Part shown: positions 9,772 to 21,300 of the stretch, one piece after another | Position numbering within the stretch: position 1 is the stretch's first letter | Layout of the letters: each line of letters begins with the position of its first letter | NCBI RefSeq assembly: GCF_900105005.1 | Contig: NZ_LT629748.1 | Location: forward strand, 2,232,001 to 2,296,000 | Source of the DNA: Halopseudomonas litoralis | GTDB lineage: Bacteria; Pseudomonadota; Gammaproteobacteria; Pseudomonadales; Pseudomonadaceae | Length of the DNA: 64,000 nucleotides | Reading direction: 5' to 3' | Program-made: the position numbers and the translations under genes | The notes under the pieces: model-generated | Database searches by the model: none | Seen by the model: the letters and a program-made list of their open reading frames with translations, nothing else | What the model was told of the DNA's origin: nothing

Positions 9772-10689
9772 ATGAGTAATGGAATCCGTATCGGTATTTC
9801 CGGCTGGCGTTATGAGCCCTGGCGCGGCGATTTCTATCCCGAGGGGCTGGTGCAGCGCCGCGAGCTGGAATACGCCTCACGCACGGTCAGCAGCATCGAG
9901 ATCAATGGCTCCTTCTATGCCTTGCAGACACCGGAGCGCTATATCAATTGGGGCGACGCCACGCCGGATGATTTCGTCTTCAGCGTCAAGGCCCCACGCT
10001 ATATCACCCATATCAAACGTCTGCGGGAGCTGACCGAGCCACTGGCCAACTTCTTCGCCTCCGGCCCCTTGCAGCTGGAACATAAACTCGGCGCGTTCCT
10101 CTGGCAGTTTCCGCCCAGCTTCAAATATGACCCCGCATTATTTGCCGAGCTGTTCGAGCGGCTGCCTTGCACCTTCGGCGAGGCCGAGAAATGTGCGGCG
10201 GGCAGTCCGCGTGTTGTCGAACAGCCGAGTTTAACCACGGCGGCCGATACCAGGCTGCGCCATGCGGTGGAAATCCGCCATCAGAGTTTCATGCAGGAGG
10301 ACTTCATCGAGCTACTGCGCAAGCACCGTATTGCCCTGGTGGTCGCGGACACGGCCGGCAAATGGCCGTTGATAGAGGAGCTGACTGCCGAGTTCATGTA
10401 CCTGCGTCTCCATGGTGACAAGGAGCTGTACAGCAGCGGCTATGACGAAGCTGCCCTGAGCGACTGGGCGCGCCGCATTCGCGCCTGGAGCAAGGGGCAA
10501 CAACCAAAAGATGCCCGACGCCTGTCCGACCATGAGGACAGCTCAACCGCTTCTCGGGATATTTATTGCTATTTCGATAACGACATCAAGGTCCGTGCGC
10601 CCTACGACGCCCGCCGGCTACTGGAAAAGCTCAACAAGGCCGGCTCACTCGAGATCATGCCGGGCCAATTGCCGGAGAGTTTTTTGTGA
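9772..10689 (+). CDS. DUF72 (YecE-like) family protein
   Basis: A 305-residue protein. It opens with [20 protein letters not shown] and continues with [55 protein letters not shown] and [18 protein letters not shown], the recognised pattern of DUF72 TIM-barrel proteins. The biochemical function of this family is not established. It starts 12 bases after the dehydrogenase stop and overlaps the next gene by 4 bases. A cytoplasmic location is expected as no signal or membrane segment is visible. Confidence 0.88.
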   Translation: MSNGIRIGISGWRYEPWRGDFYPEGLVQRRELEYASRTVSSIEINGSFYALQTPERYINWGDATPDDFVFSVKAPRYITHIKRLRELTEPLANFFASGPLQLEHKLGAFLWQFPPSFKYDPALFAELFERLPCTFGEAEKCAAGSPRVVEQPSLTTAADTRLRHAVEIRHQSFMQEDFIELLRKHRIALVVADTAGKWPLIEELTAEFMYLRLHGDKELYSSGYDEAALSDWARRIRAWSKGQQPKDARRLSDHEDSSTASRDIYCYFDNDIKVRAPYDARRLLEKLNKAGSLEIMPGQLPESFL

Positions 10690-11474
10690 CACCACTCAGC
10701 TCCACCCAGGAGCACCTGACCAATCAGGCCCCACCGGTTCACTCGATCAGAGTGCTCACGGTCAATACCCACAAGGGTTTCAGCTGGCTCAACCGACGTT
10801 TCATTCTGCCGGAGCTGCGCGAGGCTGTGCGTACCCAGTCGTCCGATCTGGTATTTCTGCAGGAAGTGCTGGGCGTTCATGAGCGCCACGGCCAGGCAAT
10901 CGATAACTGGCCGGAGGCACCGCACTATGAGTTCCTCGCCGATACCATGTGGCCGGAATTCGCCTATGGCCGCAATGCGGTTTACCCCGATGGGCACCAT
11001 GGCAATGCGCTGCTGTCAAAATTTCCGATACTGCATTACGAGAATCTCGACGTGTCGATCAGCGGCACTGAGGAGCGCGGCTTGCTGCATGCCATTCTAG
11101 ACGTGCCGGGTCAGGCGGATCTGCACGCCATCTGCGTTCATCTGGGCCTGCGTGAGCGTCATCGTCGGCGCCAGCTGCGCCTGTTGTGCCGCTTGCTCGA
11201 CCGCTTGCCACCGGACGATCCAGTGATTATCGCCGGCGACTTCAATGACTGGCTGCAGCGCGCCGGGCCACGCTTGAGCCGCTGCGGACTCAAGGAAGCA
11301 TTTGTCACCGCCAATGGATCACCGGCGAAAAGTTTCCCGGCGCAATGGCCGTTGCTGTGTCTGGACCGGATCTATGTCCGCAACCTGACCACCCATGGAC
11401 CGGAAACCCTGATTCGGCGCCCCTGGTCGCACTTGTCCGACCATGCGCCACTGTCTGTCGAGGTACGTTTCTGA
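10686..11474 (+). CDS. Endonuclease/exonuclease/phosphatase (EEP) family protein
   Basis: A 262-residue EEP-fold hydrolase. Metal-binding and catalytic signatures are [11 protein letters not shown] (N-terminal Asn/His region), LVFLQEVLG (catalytic Glu), [10 protein letters not shown] (Asp/Asn) and [11 protein letters not shown] (terminal His). No signal peptide is seen. In related clusters a gene of this type precedes a cardiolipin synthase; a substrate such as a phospholipid head group or nucleic acid is possible but not shown. It is translationally coupled on both sides (4-base overlap upstream, TGATG overlap with clsB). Confidence 0.87.
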   Translation: MTPLSSTQEHLTNQAPPVHSIRVLTVNTHKGFSWLNRRFILPELREAVRTQSSDLVFLQEVLGVHERHGQAIDNWPEAPHYEFLADTMWPEFAYGRNAVYPDGHHGNALLSKFPILHYENLDVSISGTEERGLLHAILDVPGQADLHAICVHLGLRERHRRRQLRLLCRLLDRLPPDDPVIIAGDFNDWLQRAGPRLSRCGLKEAFVTANGSPAKSFPAQWPLLCLDRIYVRNLTTHGPETLIRRPWSHLSDHAPLSVEVRF

Positions 11475-12709
11475 TGAGACCCATCTGGCGTGAAGGCAAT
11501 GAAGCGGAATTGCTGATCAACGGCGAAGAATTCTTTCCCCGCGTATTCGAAAAGATTCGTCAGGCGCGGCAGGAAGTCCTCCTGGAGACCTTCATCGTGC
11601 TGGAAGACAAGGTCGGCAAGGAATTGCAGCGGGCTTTGATCTGCGCGGCGAACAATGGCGCCCACGTGGAAGTCATCGTCGATGGCTACGGTACCGTCGA
11701 TCTGAGCGATGCCTACCTCGGTGAAATGCTGGCGGCAGGCATTCATGTGCACGTGTTCGATCCACAGCCGAGGCTGCTCGGCATGCGCACCAACCTGTTC
11801 CGCCGTCTGCATCGCAAGATCGTCGTCGTGGATAGCGAAATCGCCTATGTCGGCGGTATCAACTTCACAGCAGTGCATCTGGGTGACTATGGTCCCGGCG
11901 CCAAACAGGACTATGCCGTTGAGGTGCGTGGGCCGGTTGTGCACGATATCCGCCATGCCAGTCTCAATCTGTTTCGTCATGCCCGCCGCGAATTGCCTCT
12001 GCCTTTGAATCTCGGGCGCGGAATTCAGTCCCGCCATGCCGGCAGTGCCCGGATCATGCTGGCAATCCGCGATAACAACCGCCATACGTCGGACATCGAA
12101 GATCATTATCTGCGAGCGATCCGCTCAGCCAATTATCGACTGGTGATCGCCAATGCCTATTTCTTCCCCGGTTATCGCATGCTGCGGGAGCTGCGTAACG
12201 CCGCTCGCCGTGGCGTGCATGTCACGCTGATTCTGCAGGGCGAACCGGATATGCCCTGGGCGCGTCACTTCTCAACCTTCCTGTACAGCTATCTGCTGCG
12301 TAGCGGCGTGGTCATCCACGAATACTGCGAGCGCCCCTTGCACGGCAAGGTGGCCCTGATGGACCGCGAGTGGGTAACCGTCGGCTCAAGCAATCTCGAC
12401 CCACTGAGCCTGGCATTGAATCTGGAAGGCAACCTGTTCATTCGGGACCCGAAGCTCAACCAGCAGTTGTATGATCATCTGCATTCGCTGGCCGGCCAGC
12501 ATTGCAGTGAGATCACCGAAGCCAAGGCCACACGCGGATTCTGGTGGCGAGCGCCGATGACCTTTCTGTTCTTCCACTTCCTGCGGCACTTCCCGGCCAT
12601 CGCCGGCAACCTGCCTGCCCATACCCCACGCCTGGAGCCGTTGCTGCCGGTGGAGGAAGAACCTGAAGATGAACAGCTCGCACCGCTGGAACAGGAGAAG
12701 TTGCTATGA
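11474..12709 (+). CDS. clsB: Cardiolipin synthase B-type phospholipase D family protein
   Basis: The start at 11474 overlaps the previous stop (TGATG), giving a 411-aa protein, [17 protein letters not shown]. Two HKD motifs are clear: LHRKIVVVDSEIAYVGG in the first half and LHGKVALMDREWVTVGSSN in the second. These mark the PLD superfamily and ClsB-type cardiolipin synthases, which join phosphatidylglycerol to another phospholipid at the inner membrane. FHFLRHFPAI near the C-terminus may associate with membrane. Co-transcription with the EEP and YbhN-like genes suggests an envelope adaptation module attached to the osmoprotectant genes. The exact lipid product is inferred only from the family. 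Confidence 0.85.
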   Translation: MRPIWREGNEAELLINGEEFFPRVFEKIRQARQEVLLETFIVLEDKVGKELQRALICAANNGAHVEVIVDGYGTVDLSDAYLGEMLAAGIHVHVFDPQPRLLGMRTNLFRRLHRKIVVVDSEIAYVGGINFTAVHLGDYGPGAKQDYAVEVRGPVVHDIRHASLNLFRHARRELPLPLNLGRGIQSRHAGSARIMLAIRDNNRHTSDIEDHYLRAIRSANYRLVIANAYFFPGYRMLRELRNAARRGVHVTLILQGEPDMPWARHFSTFLYSYLLRSGVVIHEYCERPLHGKVALMDREWVTVGSSNLDPLSLALNLEGNLFIRDPKLNQQLYDHLHSLAGQHCSEITEAKATRGFWWRAPMTFLFFHFLRHFPAIAGNLPAHTPRLEPLLPVEEEPEDEQLAPLEQEKLL

Positions 12710-13680
12710 GCGACGCTAAGGAATCCAAGCCAGCCAACCGCCGCATGCGCTGGGCCAAGGGCGCGCTGACACTGTTCTTTTTCATCGCCATTCCGGTATT
12801 GCTGTATTTCCAGCTACGCAATATCGACTGGCAGGAGGTGTCGGGGGCACTGCGCGATTATCCGATCTGGTTGTTGGTCGGGGCTTTCGGTGTGGCCCTG
12901 CTCAGTTATCTGACCTACTGCTGCTATGACCTGCTCGGCCGTTATTACACAGGGCACAAGCTGCCGGTACGCCAGGTGATTCCGCTGGTATTTGTCTGTT
13001 ACGCATTCAACCTCAATCTTAATGCGCTGGTGGGCGGCGTGGCCCTGCGTTTTCGACTGTATTCACGCCTGGGGCTGGATGTACCCACCATCGCGCGGGT
13101 GTTCAGCCTGAGCATCATCACCAACTGGGTGGGCTATCTGTGGTTGGCCGGCGCGGTGTTCGCGCTGGGCATGGTCCAGCTGCCGGAAGGCTGGGCCATC
13201 GGCAACGTCGGCCTGCGCCTGATCGGCGTGGCCATGGTCATCGCCGCTGTCATGTATGTGCTGGCCTGCGCCTTTTCCACTCGGCGCAGCTGGCAGATCC
13301 GCGACCAGACCATTGAGCTGCCGTCATGGAAGCTGGCATTGGTGCAGGCTGCTGTCGGTGCACTCAATTGGTCACTGATGGCTGTGATCATCTGGCTGCT
13401 GCTGCCCGCTGAAGCCTTTTATCCCAGCGTGCTCGGGGTGCTGCTGATCAGCAGCATCGCCGGCGTCATCACCCACATCCCCGCCGGTCTCGGCGTGCTG
13501 GAAATGATCTTTCTCACCCTGCTGCAGGATCAGATGCCGAAAAGCAGCCTGCTCGCCGCCTTGATCGGCTACCGGGCCATCTACTTCCTGATGCCACTGG
13601 GCATAGCCCTGTGTGTGTACCTGGTACTGGAAAAGCGCGCCAAGACGATGCGCAGTGCCAATACAGTACCGGATGGTTGA
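12706..13680 (+). CDS. YbhN/LPG-synthase-like integral membrane protein
   Basis: A 324-residue protein with about eight hydrophobic segments, e.g. GALTLFFFIAIPVLLYF at the N-terminus and LLISSIAGVITHIPAGLGVL in the second half. The pattern NLNALVGGVALRFRLYSRLG..TIARVFSLSII, plus THIPAGLGVLEMIFL, matches the lysylphosphatidylglycerol-synthase transmembrane/YbhN superfamily (UPF0104). No aminoacyl-transferase domain is attached, so it is unlikely to make lysyl-PG itself. It overlaps clsB by 4 bases, and ybhN-like genes commonly neighbour clsB. Function is not defined. Confidence 0.83.
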   Translation: MSDAKESKPANRRMRWAKGALTLFFFIAIPVLLYFQLRNIDWQEVSGALRDYPIWLLVGAFGVALLSYLTYCCYDLLGRYYTGHKLPVRQVIPLVFVCYAFNLNLNALVGGVALRFRLYSRLGLDVPTIARVFSLSIITNWVGYLWLAGAVFALGMVQLPEGWAIGNVGLRLIGVAMVIAAVMYVLACAFSTRRSWQIRDQTIELPSWKLALVQAAVGALNWSLMAVIIWLLLPAEAFYPSVLGVLLISSIAGVITHIPAGLGVLEMIFLTLLQDQMPKSSLLAALIGYRAIYFLMPLGIALCVYLVLEKRAKTMRSANTVPDG

Positions 13681-13711
13681 TCGGGTCAGCCTCAGGCGAT
13701 GTCGGCGTTTT

Positions 13712-13774
13712 GTGGGAACGTCCTTGGGCGCGAGGGTTTTCTACAGACCATTCGCGGTCAAGACCGCTCACGCA
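13712..13774. repeat. REP-like pair in opposite orientations between convergent operons
   Basis: GTGGGAACGTCCTTGGGCGC at 13712-13731 resembles a pseudomonad REP. TTCGCGGTCAAGACCGCTCA starting at 13751 resembles the same type of element inverted, with the internal dyad GCGGTC-AA-GACCGC. The pair occupies most of the 109-base gap between the YbhN gene and glgB, which converge here. Such pairs (REPINs) are spread by REP-associated transposases and may act as transcription barriers. The match is by eye and the first copy is degenerate. Confidence 0.5.
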
Positions 13775-13789
13775 TAAGTCCGTTGCGCT

Positions 13790-15997
13790 TCAATCAGATC
13801 CCGCGGGCTCAAGGATCAGCGTTGCCAGTGGCGGTAGGTCCAGGCGCAGGGAGCTGGGTTGGCCGTGGCTGTCCTGCTCTTCTGCCACGAGCTCGCCATG
13901 ACTGCCAGCACCTGAACCGGAGAACATGTGGGCGTCGCTGTTGAGCAGTACTCGCCACTGCCCGGACCGGGGCACGCCGACCCGATAATCACTGCGTACC
14001 ACCGGGGTGAAGTTGTGTACCACCAGCACCATGGCTCCGTCGTCACCCCGCCGCAGCCAGGCGTATACGCTGTTGCTGCTGTCGTCACCGATCAGCCATT
14101 GGAAGCCGTCCGCACTGTCGTCACGTTGATGCAGCGCCGGATGTTCGCGGTAGAGCCGGTTGAGGTCGCGCAGCAGATCATGGGTCCCGCGATGCTCGTC
14201 ATAATTGAGCAGGTACCAGTCCAGCTGCCGGTCATGGCTCCATTCGCGCCACTGGCCGAACTCACACCCCATGAACAGCAGCTTCTTGCCCGGATGGCTC
14301 CACATGAATGAAAGATACAGGCGCAGGTTGGCGAATTGTTGCCAGCGATCGCCAGGCATCTTGCCGAGCAGCGAGCCCTTGCCATGTACCACCTCATCGT
14401 GTGACACCGGCAGAATGAAATGTTCGGTGAAGGCATATAACAGGCCGAAGGTGATCTGCTGATGATGGTAGCGCCGGTTCAGCGGGTCTTCGCCTATATA
14501 GCTGAGGGTGTCATGCATCCAGCCCATATTCCATTTGCCGGCAAAGCCCAGACCGCCCTCCCGGGTAGGCTGACTGACACCCGGCCAAGCGGTGGACTCT
14601 TCGGCGATCATGAGTGCGCCCGGAACCTCGGTGGCAACCACATCGTTCAGGTGACGCAGAAAGTCGATAGCCTCCAGATTCTCCCGTCCACCATGCCGGT
14701 TGGGAATCCACTCGCCGCTCTTGCGTGAATAGTCCCGGTACAGCATGGAAGCCACCGCATCGACGCGCAAACCATCAATGTGGTATTCGCGCAGCCAGTG
14801 CAGCGCCGAAGCCAGCATGAAGCCATGCACTTCAGTGCGTCCGAGGTTGTAGATGTGCGTATCCCAATCCGGATGCCAGCCCTCGAAGGGATGCGCGTAC
14901 TCATAAAGCGCCGTGCCGTCAAACCGGCCCAGGCCGTGAGCATCGCCGGGAAAATGCGCCGGCACCCAATCGAGAATGACGCCAATGCCAGCTTGGTGGC
15001 AGGCGTTGATGAAGCCGGCGAAATCCTCCGGGGTGCCATAGCGCGCTGTCGGTGCAAACTGCGATAGCGGTTGGTAGCCCCAGGAACCACCGAAGGGATG
15101 TTCCATCACCGGCAGCAGTTCGATATGGGTAAAGCCCATGTCCTGCACGTAAGGAATCAACTGCTCGCTCAATTCTGCCCAGCTCAGCGGCTCACCATCG
15201 ATATCGTTGCGGTGTCGCCAGGAGCCGGCGTGAACTTCATAGATCGACAGTGGCTTGGTACGCGATTGCGCGTCGTTACGCTGCGCCATCCACTGCTGAT
15301 CATCCCACTGGAAATTCACTCCGGCGGCGACCACCGAGCCGGTCGCGGGCGGTTTTTCGGTAGCCTGAGCCACCGGATCGGCCTTGAGCGGCAGCAGCCC
15401 TTCACGGCCAAGAATCTCGTATTTGTAGACCTCGCCCGGCCCGAGCCGGGGAATGAACAGCTCCCAGATACCCCCGCTCGGATGCAGGCGCATGGGGTGC
15501 CGGCGGCCATCCCAGCTGTTGAAATGCCCTACCACGGAAACCCGACGTGCGTTCGGCGCCCAGACCACGAAGCGCACCCCGGGAATGCCGTCTGCCTGCC
15601 ATGGTTGGGCACCAAAGCAGCGACCGAGATGACGGTGATTACCTTCACCGAACAGATAGATATCCAAGTCGCCCAGCTGCGGACCGAAGGCGTAAGGGTC
15701 TTCGGTTTCCTGCACGCCACCGCTCCAGTGAATGCGCAGGCGATAGGGTCGACGCTGCTCGATGGTGCGGGTGAACAAGCCTGGCGTGTGTTCGTCCATG
15801 CGGCCCACTGATTGACCGTTTTCATCCAGCAGCTCTACGTCCAGCGCACCCGGCTGCCAGGTACGGATGATGATGGATCCGTGCTGCTCGTGCGGGCCGA
15901 GAAAGGCAAAGGGATTGCCGTGCTCGGCGCGGATCAGCGCCTGAATATCCAAGTTCGGGTCATGCGCATTATCAGTACCGGTCGTCCCGTTGTTCAT
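13790..15997 (-). CDS. glgB: 1,4-alpha-glucan branching enzyme
   Basis: A 735-residue GH13 branching enzyme. An N-terminal CBM48-type region ([13 protein letters not shown], residues about 25-130) leads to a second beta domain ([19 protein letters not shown]) and the catalytic barrel: [54 protein letters not shown] (nucleophile), [13 protein letters not shown] (acid/base) and [15 protein letters not shown]. It introduces alpha-1,6 branches into linear glucan made by GlgE. The start lies 26 bases inside the end of treS, so translation is coupled; a weak GGAG is 10 bases upstream. It is the last gene of the leftward operon. Confidence 0.96.
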   Translation of the reverse strand: MNNGTTGTDNAHDPNLDIQALIRAEHGNPFAFLGPHEQHGSIIIRTWQPGALDVELLDENGQSVGRMDEHTPGLFTRTIEQRRPYRLRIHWSGGVQETEDPYAFGPQLGDLDIYLFGEGNHRHLGRCFGAQPWQADGIPGVRFVVWAPNARRVSVVGHFNSWDGRRHPMRLHPSGGIWELFIPRLGPGEVYKYEILGREGLLPLKADPVAQATEKPPATGSVVAAGVNFQWDDQQWMAQRNDAQSRTKPLSIYEVHAGSWRHRNDIDGEPLSWAELSEQLIPYVQDMGFTHIELLPVMEHPFGGSWGYQPLSQFAPTARYGTPEDFAGFINACHQAGIGVILDWVPAHFPGDAHGLGRFDGTALYEYAHPFEGWHPDWDTHIYNLGRTEVHGFMLASALHWLREYHIDGLRVDAVASMLYRDYSRKSGEWIPNRHGGRENLEAIDFLRHLNDVVATEVPGALMIAEESTAWPGVSQPTREGGLGFAGKWNMGWMHDTLSYIGEDPLNRRYHHQQITFGLLYAFTEHFILPVSHDEVVHGKGSLLGKMPGDRWQQFANLRLYLSFMWSHPGKKLLFMGCEFGQWREWSHDRQLDWYLLNYDEHRGTHDLLRDLNRLYREHPALHQRDDSADGFQWLIGDDSSNSVYAWLRRGDDGAMVLVVHNFTPVVRSDYRVGVPRSGQWRVLLNSDAHMFSGSGAGSHGELVAEEQDSHGQPSSLRLDLPPLATLILEPAGSD

Positions 15998-18900
15998 CAG
16001 TGCCGTTCTCCATCAGCGATTTGCATAACATCGTCAGTCCATCAAGAGGAACATCCAGCCATTCCGGACGATAACTGGCCTCGTAGCGTATTTCATAAGC
16101 TGCCTTTTCGATGCTGAACAGGGTCAGCGCAGCCTGTTCGCCCTGCTCCGCTCGCCAATCGTGTGGCAGCTCGGCACTGGCCTCCATGTAGGCTGCCAGA
16201 AACGTCTGAGCAGCCTGCTCTCGATAAGTCGTGCAGATATGCTGTCGCGCCTGCTGCGCCTCATCGGAATGGTCGGTGCCATGCACACTGCGCAGCGCCA
16301 TCTCGGCAGCATAATCGAACGAGCGCAGCATGCCGGTGACATCTTTCATCGGGCTCAGCCGCCTGCGTCGTTCTTCCAGACTTCGGGTTGGCTCGCCTTC
16401 AAAGTCAATGAAACAGGCATCACCCTGCACTACCAACACCTGCCCCAGATGCAGGTCCCCGTGCACCCGAATGCGCGCACCGCCTTCGCAGCGCCGCGCC
16501 AGCGCAGCCACTGCTTCATTCAAGTCCTGACGCCGCGCCAACAGCCAATCGGCGTTGTCGGCGGCAGCGGCATCGAGTTGATCGCGGTGGCCATCAATGT
16601 CATCCAGCGCAACCAGCAACTGCTCGCCTATCTGCTCGGCCCAGCGTTCACAATCGGCCTGCGTGGTGACAGCGAAACCGAAACCCTCACCACCCTGCGG
16701 ATCTGCCAGCAACAGATGCATTTGGCCCAGTCGCTGGCCAAGAGTTCCGGCAAAACTTTGCAGCTCGGCCAGGGCGGTGTACTGGTTCTCCTGTTCCGAG
16801 AAGCCGCCCACCAGCTGGTCGCGGATGGCGCGCTCCAGCGTATCGCGCGTCCATTGCCAGGCATCGCCCTGACTGTCGACATAGCCCTGCAGGATCATCA
16901 GAGTGTGCGCCGCCCCGGCATCGTCGACGCGGCGCACCTCACCAAGCAGGGGCGCAATGGCCGGGAACTCGCGCTCGGTGAGAAACCCACCCATCTCGAT
17001 CTCCGGATGTGCGCCGGGCATCACCCGGCGGATGACTTTCAGCATCATCCGCTCGCCGATGAGGATCGAGGTATTGGACTGCTCCACCGCCAACGCCTGG
17101 ATGTCTTCCTCGGGATGCTCTTCCAGCTGCAGCAATTTCGGTCCCGGCAAAAATTGGATTTCGCCTCCCTGCGCCGGCAGCACCGCGCTCTGGCGCAGGC
17201 TGCTCAATACCTTGCGAGTGAATCCGGACAGGGTCGAGGCATCGGTCAACAGCCCCAGCCGCGGACCACGGCGCAAGCGCGCCAATGCAAAGGCGGCGGC
17301 CGAATGGCCGGACGGCTCGGTAGCGTCGGTATTCTGCAGATAACCCATAGGCACCTGATAATGCTCTTCCCCCACGGTCACTTCACAGAGCACACAGGGC
17401 TCACTCTGCTCGCAGAAGGGAACTGCATACAGCAACCGGATCGGCGCCTCGTCCTCCGCCGTTCCCGAGAACCAGCGACGTTTGGCCAACCACTGCAGCA
17501 GGATTTCATGCTCCAGTACCCGACGACAGGCCGGCTTCAGCAGCTCCGACATGTCCTGCTTGATGACCAGGGTCGCCAGCTCCGGCAATGCCTGCACCGG
17601 TTCGATGTGCCAGCTGGGCATCTGACTCTCGTCTGCCAGCACGAACCAGTAGAAGCCATAGGGCGGCAGGGTCAGCAGATAGTGCAATTGGCCGATGGGC
17701 GGGAAACTGCTGCCGCCGAGCATCTCCACCGGGACCTTGCCTGACCAGGCGGATAGCTCCAGCTCGGTTGCCTGGGCGGCGCGGGACAGGTTGGCGACAC
17801 AGAGAATGATCTCCTGCCGGCCAGCATCGGTAGTGAATTCACGCAGATAGGCGATGGTCTTGCGGTTGGCCGGCGACAGCATCTTCAAGGTACCGCGACC
17901 GAACGCCTGCTGCTGTTTACGCACCGCCAGCATGCGCCGGGTCCAATTCAGCAGCGAATGTGGGTCACGGGCCTGAGCCTCGATGTTGATGGTCTGATAG
18001 CCATACAGCGGGTCCATGATCGGCGGCAGTACCATGCTCGCCGGATCGGCGCGGGAGAAACCGCCATTACGGTCTGTCGACCACTGCATAGGTGTGCGCA
18101 CCCCATCCCGATCGCCGAGAAAGATGTTGTCGCCCATGCCGATCTCGTCACCGTAATACAGCGTCGGCGTGCCCGGCATGGACAGCAGGAGACTGTTGAG
18201 CAGTTCGATACGCCGGCGGTCACGTTCCACCAGCGGCGCCAGTCGCCGGCGAATGCCCAGATTGATCCGTGCCCGGCGGTCTGCGGCATAGTAATTCCAC
18301 AGATAATCGCGCTCCTGATCGGTGACCATTTCCAGGGTCAATTCATCATGGTTGCGCAGGAAGATCGCCCACTGGCAGTTGTCGGGAATCTCCGGTGTCT
18401 GGCGCAGAATATCGGTAATCGGAAAGCGGTCTTCCTGGGCGATGGCCATGTACATGCGGGGCATCAGCGGAAAGTGGAAGGCCATGTGGCACTCGTCACC
18501 GGGGCCACCATCCTCGCCGCCGAAGTACAGTTGAGTGTCCTCGGGCCACTGATTGGCTTCGGCCAGCAGCATGCGATCGGGATAGGTGGCATCCAGTTCG
18601 GCGCGGATCTTTTTCAGCACCACGTGGGTTTCGGGCAGATTCTCGTTATTGGTGCCGTCACGCTCGATCAGATAGGGAATCGCATCCAGACGCATGCCGT
18701 CCACGCCCATATCCAGCCAGAAACGCATGACCGACAGCACCGCCTTGAGCACCTGCGGATTATCGAAATTCAGGTCGGGCTGATGGGAATAAAAGCGATG
18801 CCAGAAAAACTGCCCGGCGACCGGGTCCCAGGTCCAGTTGGACTTTTCGGTATCAAGAAAGATGATACGTGTGCCCTGATACAACTGATCGGTGTCGGAC

Positions 18901-19319
18901 CACACGTAGAAGTTCCGCTCCTTCGAGCCCTTCGGCGCCAGCCGCGCCCGCTGAAACCAGGGGTGCTGGTCGGAGGTATGGTTGACGACCAGCTCGGTAA
19001 TCACTCGCAACCCGCGCTTATGCGCCTCACGGATGAACCGGCGTACATCCGCCATGCTGCCGTAGTCCGGATGCACGCCACGGTAATCGGCAATATCGTA
19101 GCCATCGTCACGCCGTGGCGACGGGTAGAACGGCAGCAACCAGACCGTGTTCACACCCAAATCGACTATGTAATCCAACTTCTCGATCAGACCGGGGAAG
19201 TCACCGATGCCGTCGTTGTTGGCGTCGAAGAAGGACTTCACGTGAATCTGATAGATGATCGCATCTTTGTACCAGCACGGGTCATTGATAAATGCCGATG
19301 CTCGCGTTCGCCTTGCCAT
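15972..19319 (-). CDS. treS: Trehalose synthase fused to maltokinase
   Basis: A 1115-residue bifunctional protein. Residues 1 to about 545 are GH13 trehalose synthase ([60 protein letters not shown]). From about 570 on is a maltokinase domain with the phosphotransferase loop [15 protein letters not shown] and a following CFIDFEGEP metal site. TreS interconverts trehalose and maltose; the kinase traps maltose as maltose-1-phosphate, the GlgE substrate. An in-frame GTG at 19325 precedes ATG 19319. GAGG lies 5 bases before ATG 19319 and next to the glgE stop, so 19319 is preferred. The fusion replaces a separate mak gene. Confidence 0.95.
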   Translation of the reverse strand: MARRTRASAFINDPCWYKDAIIYQIHVKSFFDANNDGIGDFPGLIEKLDYIVDLGVNTVWLLPFYPSPRRDDGYDIADYRGVHPDYGSMADVRRFIREAHKRGLRVITELVVNHTSDQHPWFQRARLAPKGSKERNFYVWSDTDQLYQGTRIIFLDTEKSNWTWDPVAGQFFWHRFYSHQPDLNFDNPQVLKAVLSVMRFWLDMGVDGMRLDAIPYLIERDGTNNENLPETHVVLKKIRAELDATYPDRMLLAEANQWPEDTQLYFGGEDGGPGDECHMAFHFPLMPRMYMAIAQEDRFPITDILRQTPEIPDNCQWAIFLRNHDELTLEMVTDQERDYLWNYYAADRRARINLGIRRRLAPLVERDRRRIELLNSLLLSMPGTPTLYYGDEIGMGDNIFLGDRDGVRTPMQWSTDRNGGFSRADPASMVLPPIMDPLYGYQTINIEAQARDPHSLLNWTRRMLAVRKQQQAFGRGTLKMLSPANRKTIAYLREFTTDAGRQEIILCVANLSRAAQATELELSAWSGKVPVEMLGGSSFPPIGQLHYLLTLPPYGFYWFVLADESQMPSWHIEPVQALPELATLVIKQDMSELLKPACRRVLEHEILLQWLAKRRWFSGTAEDEAPIRLLYAVPFCEQSEPCVLCEVTVGEEHYQVPMGYLQNTDATEPSGHSAAAFALARLRRGPRLGLLTDASTLSGFTRKVLSSLRQSAVLPAQGGEIQFLPGPKLLQLEEHPEEDIQALAVEQSNTSILIGERMMLKVIRRVMPGAHPEIEMGGFLTEREFPAIAPLLGEVRRVDDAGAAHTLMILQGYVDSQGDAWQWTRDTLERAIRDQLVGGFSEQENQYTALAELQSFAGTLGQRLGQMHLLLADPQGGEGFGFAVTTQADCERWAEQIGEQLLVALDDIDGHRDQLDAAAADNADWLLARRQDLNEAVAALARRCEGGARIRVHGDLHLGQVLVVQGDACFIDFEGEPTRSLEERRRRLSPMKDVTGMLRSFDYAAEMALRSVHGTDHSDEAQQARQHICTTYREQAAQTFLAAYMEASAELPHDWRAEQGEQAALTLFSIEKAAYEIRYEASYRPEWLDVPLDGLTMLCKSLMENGTDEQRDDRY

Positions 19320-19326
19320 AATCACC

Positions 19327-21300
19327 TCAGGCCATGGAGCGGATACGCCAGATACCGAACGGCAGATGCCAGGGTTCGATGCGCATCCATTGGTTTTTTC
19401 CGTGCCATGTCCAGGTATGGCCGTTCATCAGGTCTTCGCCGTGGGTACTGGCCCCGTCCTCCAGCCCCATTTCCCACAGCGGCAATTCGAAATGAGCTTC
19501 CTGTGCATTGAACGGGTCCAGACAAACGGCCACCAGAATGAAATTGGACAGGTCCTGCGTACGTTTGCCGAAGTACAGAATGTTGTCGTTCCATACAGTG
19601 TAGGACTGAAATCCAAGATGCGTCTGCAAGGCAGGATTGTGCCGACGTATGCGATTGAGCCGGGTAATCTCGGCGACAATATTGCCTGGGGCATGCCAAT
19701 CGCGCGGCCGCAGCTGGTACTTCTCCGAATTCAGATACTCCTCGCGCCCCGGCAGCGGCTCCGCCTCGCACAGCTCGAACCCCGAATACATGCCCCACAG
19801 CCCGGAGCCCATGGTCGCCAATGCGGCGCGGATCAGGAACCCGGCGCGCCCGGAGCGCTGCAGAAAGTACGGGTTGATATCCGGTGTATTGACGAAGAAG
19901 TTCGGGCGGTAGCAATCACGCCATGGCGGCTGATTCAGTTCGGTGAAATAGCTTTCCAGTTCCGGTTTGGTATCGCGCCAGGTGAAGTAGGTGTAGCTCT
20001 GGCTGAAGCCGATCTTGCCCAGGCGCGCCATCATCGCCGGACGGGTGAAGGCTTCGGCGAGAAAGATCACGTCAGGATGCTGCTGACGGATATCGGCGAT
20101 CAGCCACTCCCAGAACGGCAGCGGCTTGGTATGTGGATTGTCGACCCGAAACAGGGTCACGCCCTGCTCGACCCAGAACAGCACCACGTCGCGCAGAGCC
20201 AGCCATAGACCCGGCATGGCCTCTTCGGTGTAGAACTCCACATTGACGATGTCTTCGTATTTTTTCGGCGGGTTCTCCGCGTAGCGGATGCTGCCATCCG
20301 GACGCCAGTTGAACCAGCCGGGGTGTTCACGTAACCAGGGATGATCCGGCGAGCACTGGATGGCGAAGTCCAAGGCGATCTCCAGATCATGGCTCCGGGC
20401 CGCAGTGACCAGCCGGTGAAAGTCATCAAGGTTACCCAACAGCGGATGCAGCGCATCGTGCCCACCCTCGGCACTGCCGATGGCATAGGGGCTGCCGGGG
20501 TCATTCGGGCCGGCCTGCAGACTGTTGTTCGGCCCTTTACGATGAGTCAGGCCGATGGGATGAATCGGCGGAAAATACAATACATCAAAGCCCATGCGTG
20601 CAATGTCCGGCATCCGTCGAACGACGTCATCGAAGGTCCCGTGACGATGCGCATCTTCGGTCTGCGAGCGAGGAAAGAGTTCATACCAGCTGGCGAACTC
20701 TGCCAGCTGCCGCTCCACATCCAGTGGATACTCAGCGCTGCGAACCCGATGCCGGCGCTGCGCCGCCAACCCCATGATGTGCTGCGTATGACTGCTGAGC
20801 AACAGCGCTACCTGCGCATCCACACCGCCTGGCTGCGCCAGCTCCACCAGCAGCTCCTGGAGCATATCGATATGTTCGGGTGCAGCCCGTTCCAGGGTCT
20901 CCTGCAGCAGCCGCTCACCCTCCTGCAGCTCCAGATCGACAGACACGCCGGCCTGGTATTTCTTGCTCAATTCATCACAATAGCTGGCCCAGACATCCAC
21001 CCAGGCCTCTACTGCAAAATACAGTTTGCCAGCCTGACGGGGTGTCAGTTCGGCCTGCCAAAGATCGTTACCCAGCGGCAACATGGTGACGCGCTGCCAG
21101 ATCTCCTGTGCGGAACGGCGCCAGATGATCTCTGCCGCCAATTTGCCGTGACCGTCACAGATCAGCACCGCCGACAGGGCCAACTGCCTCCCCACCAGAG
21201 CCTTGGCCGCGCAGCGGCCCTGATCCACTATCGGCGTTATCGTCTCTATAGCGATCCGCGGCAGGCTGACGGCCTGCTCGACTGACAGTGATTCAGCCAT
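19327..21300 (-). CDS. glgE: Alpha-1,4-glucan:maltose-1-phosphate maltosyltransferase
   Basis: A 657-residue GH13_3 enzyme. Family landmarks are WYELFPRSQTE, VLYFPPIHPIG, GVTLFRVDNPHTKPLPFWEW (nucleophile aspartate), VIFLAEAFTRP (acid/base) and FVNTPDINPYFLQ. It adds maltose units from maltose-1-phosphate to a growing alpha-1,4 glucan, the polymerising step of the pathway fed by TreS-maltokinase. It overlaps the upstream dehydrogenase gene by 8 bases and ends 1 base before the upstream alternative start of treS. It sits in the leftward operon with treS and glgB, a complete route from trehalose to branched glucan. Confidence 0.95.
   Translation of the reverse strand: MAESLSVEQAVSLPRIAIETITPIVDQGRCAAKALVGRQLALSAVLICDGHGKLAAEIIWRRSAQEIWQRVTMLPLGNDLWQAELTPRQAGKLYFAVEAWVDVWASYCDELSKKYQAGVSVDLELQEGERLLQETLERAAPEHIDMLQELLVELAQPGGVDAQVALLLSSHTQHIMGLAAQRRHRVRSAEYPLDVERQLAEFASWYELFPRSQTEDAHRHGTFDDVVRRMPDIARMGFDVLYFPPIHPIGLTHRKGPNNSLQAGPNDPGSPYAIGSAEGGHDALHPLLGNLDDFHRLVTAARSHDLEIALDFAIQCSPDHPWLREHPGWFNWRPDGSIRYAENPPKKYEDIVNVEFYTEEAMPGLWLALRDVVLFWVEQGVTLFRVDNPHTKPLPFWEWLIADIRQQHPDVIFLAEAFTRPAMMARLGKIGFSQSYTYFTWRDTKPELESYFTELNQPPWRDCYRPNFFVNTPDINPYFLQRSGRAGFLIRAALATMGSGLWGMYSGFELCEAEPLPGREEYLNSEKYQLRPRDWHAPGNIVAEITRLNRIRRHNPALQTHLGFQSYTVWNDNILYFGKRTQDLSNFILVAVCLDPFNAQEAHFELPLWEMGLEDGASTHGEDLMNGHTWTWHGKNQWMRIEPWHLPFGIWRIRSMA

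Noticed and set aside
16161..19511. Two long open frames (517-527 codons) opposite treS and glgE
   Set aside because: Antisense shadows of strongly conserved GH13 genes, with no ribosome sites or motifs of their own.
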